The notes under the pieces: generated by a model
What the model saw: only the letters and a program-made list of their open reading frames with translations
The model's database searches: none
What the model was told of the DNA's origin: nothing
In this document: piece after piece, positions 12,771 to 13,652 of the stretch
Position numbering within the stretch: the first letter of the stretch is position 1
How the letters are laid out: every line of letters starts with the position of its first letter
NCBI RefSeq assembly: GCF_049651565.1
Contig: NZ_JBASCI010000236.1
Coordinates: forward strand, 1 to 13,652
DNA: 13,652 bases
Reading direction: 5' to 3'
Source: Brooklawnia sp049651565
Lineage (GTDB): Bacteria; Actinomycetota; Actinomycetes; Propionibacteriales; Propionibacteriaceae
Translations under genes and position numbers: made by a program

Positions 12771-13652
12771 ATGAGTACGACCCCGCAACAGTCACTTGCC
12801 CCGGTGATCGCGGCGCTCCTGGCCAAGGGTGTCCGCCTCCCGAACCCTGCCAGCCTCGAGATCGCCGACGACGTCGATCCCGACCGGATCTCGGGCGACG
12901 GCGTCACCATCCACGCCGGTTGCCGCATCCGCGGCGCGCGGACGGTGATCGGGGCCGGCAGCACCCTGGGCGCCGAAGGACCGGTCACCATCGAGGACTG
13001 CCAGCTCGGCCGTGGCGTCGAGTTGAAGGGCGGCTACTTCGCCAAGGCGGTCTTCCTCGACCGGTCCAACCTTGGGCTGGGCGCCCACGTCCGCGAGGGC
13101 AGCCTGCTGGAGGAGGAGTCCGGCGGTGCGCACTGCGTCGGACTCAAGCAGACCATCCTGTTCCCGTTCGTCACCCTGGGCAGCCTGATCAACTTCTGCG
13201 ACTGCCTGATGTCGGGCGGCACCAGCCGCACCGACCACAGCGAGGTCGGGTCGTCCTACATCCACTTCAACTTCACCCCCGACGGCAACAAGACCACCGC
13301 GTCGCTGTTCGGCGACGTCCCCCGCGGCGTCATGCTCGACCAGCCGGCGATCTTCCTCGGCGGCCAGGGCGGCGCCGTCGGACCGATCCAGACCGGCTAC
13401 GGCACGGTGGTGGCCGCCGGTTCGGTGCTGCGCAGCGACGTGCCGGACGACGGCATGCTGGTCATCCCCGAGCGGGCCACCCCGCACACCCGGCCGGTGT
13501 CCAGGCACTCCTACCGCCAGCTGACCAGGATCCTGGAACGCAACCTCACCTACCTCGCCAGCCTGGACGCCCTGGAGGCCTGGTACCGCGGCGTCCGGCG
13601 CGACTTCTTCGCCACCTGGGAACTGGGTGAGCTGGTCTACCAGGGTGCGCTG
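12771..13652 (+). CDS. Left-handed beta-helix (hexapeptide-repeat) protein, GlmU C-terminal-domain-like; 3' end outside window
   Basis: The frame is open for 294 codons to the window edge. ATG 12771 has GAGGA 5 nt upstream. After a short helical lead (1-20) come hexapeptide turns (about 45-235: VTIHAG, TVIGAG, CQLGRG, VELKGG, LGLGAH), typical of a left-handed parallel beta-helix. FNFTPDGNKTT (166-176) resembles the NYDGxNKxxT segment of the GlmU acetyltransferase domain. Characteristic blocks are GSLINFCDCLMSGGTSRTDHS (137-157), GDVPRGVMLD and IFLGGQGGAVGP. From about 243 the chain is helical and Arg/Leu-rich. I recall such proteins annotated as 'UDP-N-acetylglucosamine pyrophosphorylase-like' in spirochaetes and others, but no N-terminal nucleotidyltransferase domain is present here. 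A sugar-phosphate acyltransferase or sugar-nucleotide role is plausible and unproven. It is not DapD as far as I can tell. Confidence 0.7.
   Translation, partial: MSTTPQQSLAPVIAALLAKGVRLPNPASLEIADDVDPDRISGDGVTIHAGCRIRGARTVIGAGSTLGAEGPVTIEDCQLGRGVELKGGYFAKAVFLDRSNLGLGAHVREGSLLEEESGGAHCVGLKQTILFPFVTLGSLINFCDCLMSGGTSRTDHSEVGSSYIHFNFTPDGNKTTASLFGDVPRGVMLDQPAIFLGGQGGAVGPIQTGYGTVVAAGSVLRSDVPDDGMLVIPERATPHTRPVSRHSYRQLTRILERNLTYLASLDALEAWYRGVRRDFFATWELGELVYQGAL

Noticed and set aside
12771..13652. Identification of the beta-helix gene as dapD (tetrahydrodipicolinate succinyltransferase)
   Set aside because: The hexapeptide fold is shared, but the N-terminal region and the FNFTPDGNKT segment fit the GlmU C-terminal domain better than DapD.
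1..13652. Search for mobile elements, CRISPR arrays, defence islands or biosynthetic clusters
   Set aside because: No transposase, integrase, long terminal inverted repeats, spaced repeat arrays or toxin-antitoxin pairs are seen; all genes fit ordinary chromosomal functions.

Overview
The window is GC-rich, gene-dense chromosomal DNA from an actinobacterium. The evidence is a paired clpP1-clpP2 operon next to tig and clpX, TAGGNT-type -10 boxes placed 6-8 nt before start codons (apparently leaderless mRNAs), frequent GTG starts, and protein sequences that read like those of Mycobacterium and Streptomyces relatives. Propionibacteriales is my best guess, at low confidence. I see no phage, transposon, CRISPR, plasmid or toxin-antitoxin sequence. 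The window is essentially housekeeping, and I found no convincing new multi-gene system. No gene-free stretch exceeds about 205 bases.

Left part (1-5303). A 3'-truncated folC runs leftward off the window. Diverging from it across 68 bp is a rightward cluster: a MauE/DoxX-type redox membrane protein, a membrane-anchored DsbA-like thiol oxidoreductase with a CPGC site, and valS. The first two probably form an electron-relay or disulfide-handling pair for extracytoplasmic proteins. ValS is the 'type 2' form (WDDNGLP signature) without the usual C-terminal coiled coil.

Middle part (5304-10810). valS converges on thrC (threonine synthase) across a GC-rich hairpin that overlaps the thrC stop codon. 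To the right of thrC, all leftward and in genomic order, are clpX, clpP2, clpP1, an AI-2E-family permease gene and tig. In transcription order this is tig, permease, clpP1-clpP2, clpX, thrC. This is the classic trigger factor/Clp protease neighbourhood: Tig folds nascent chains, and ClpX unfolds substrates for the two-ring ClpP1P2 peptidase. A candidate ClgR activator box lies upstream of clpP1.

Right part (10811-13652). tig carries an acidic, repeat-bearing C-terminal tail. Upstream of it is a tRNA-Gly(UCC) gene, also leftward. A 204-bp divergent spacer then leads to a rightward gene, cut by the window end, for a left-handed beta-helix (hexapeptide-repeat) protein resembling the C-terminal domain of GlmU.

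The items most worth a second look are the leaderless TAGGNT promoters, the ClgR-like box, the type 2 valS facing away from folC, the MauE-DsbA pair, the permease inside the Clp locus, the 21-bp repeats in tig, and the poorly characterised beta-helix protein.
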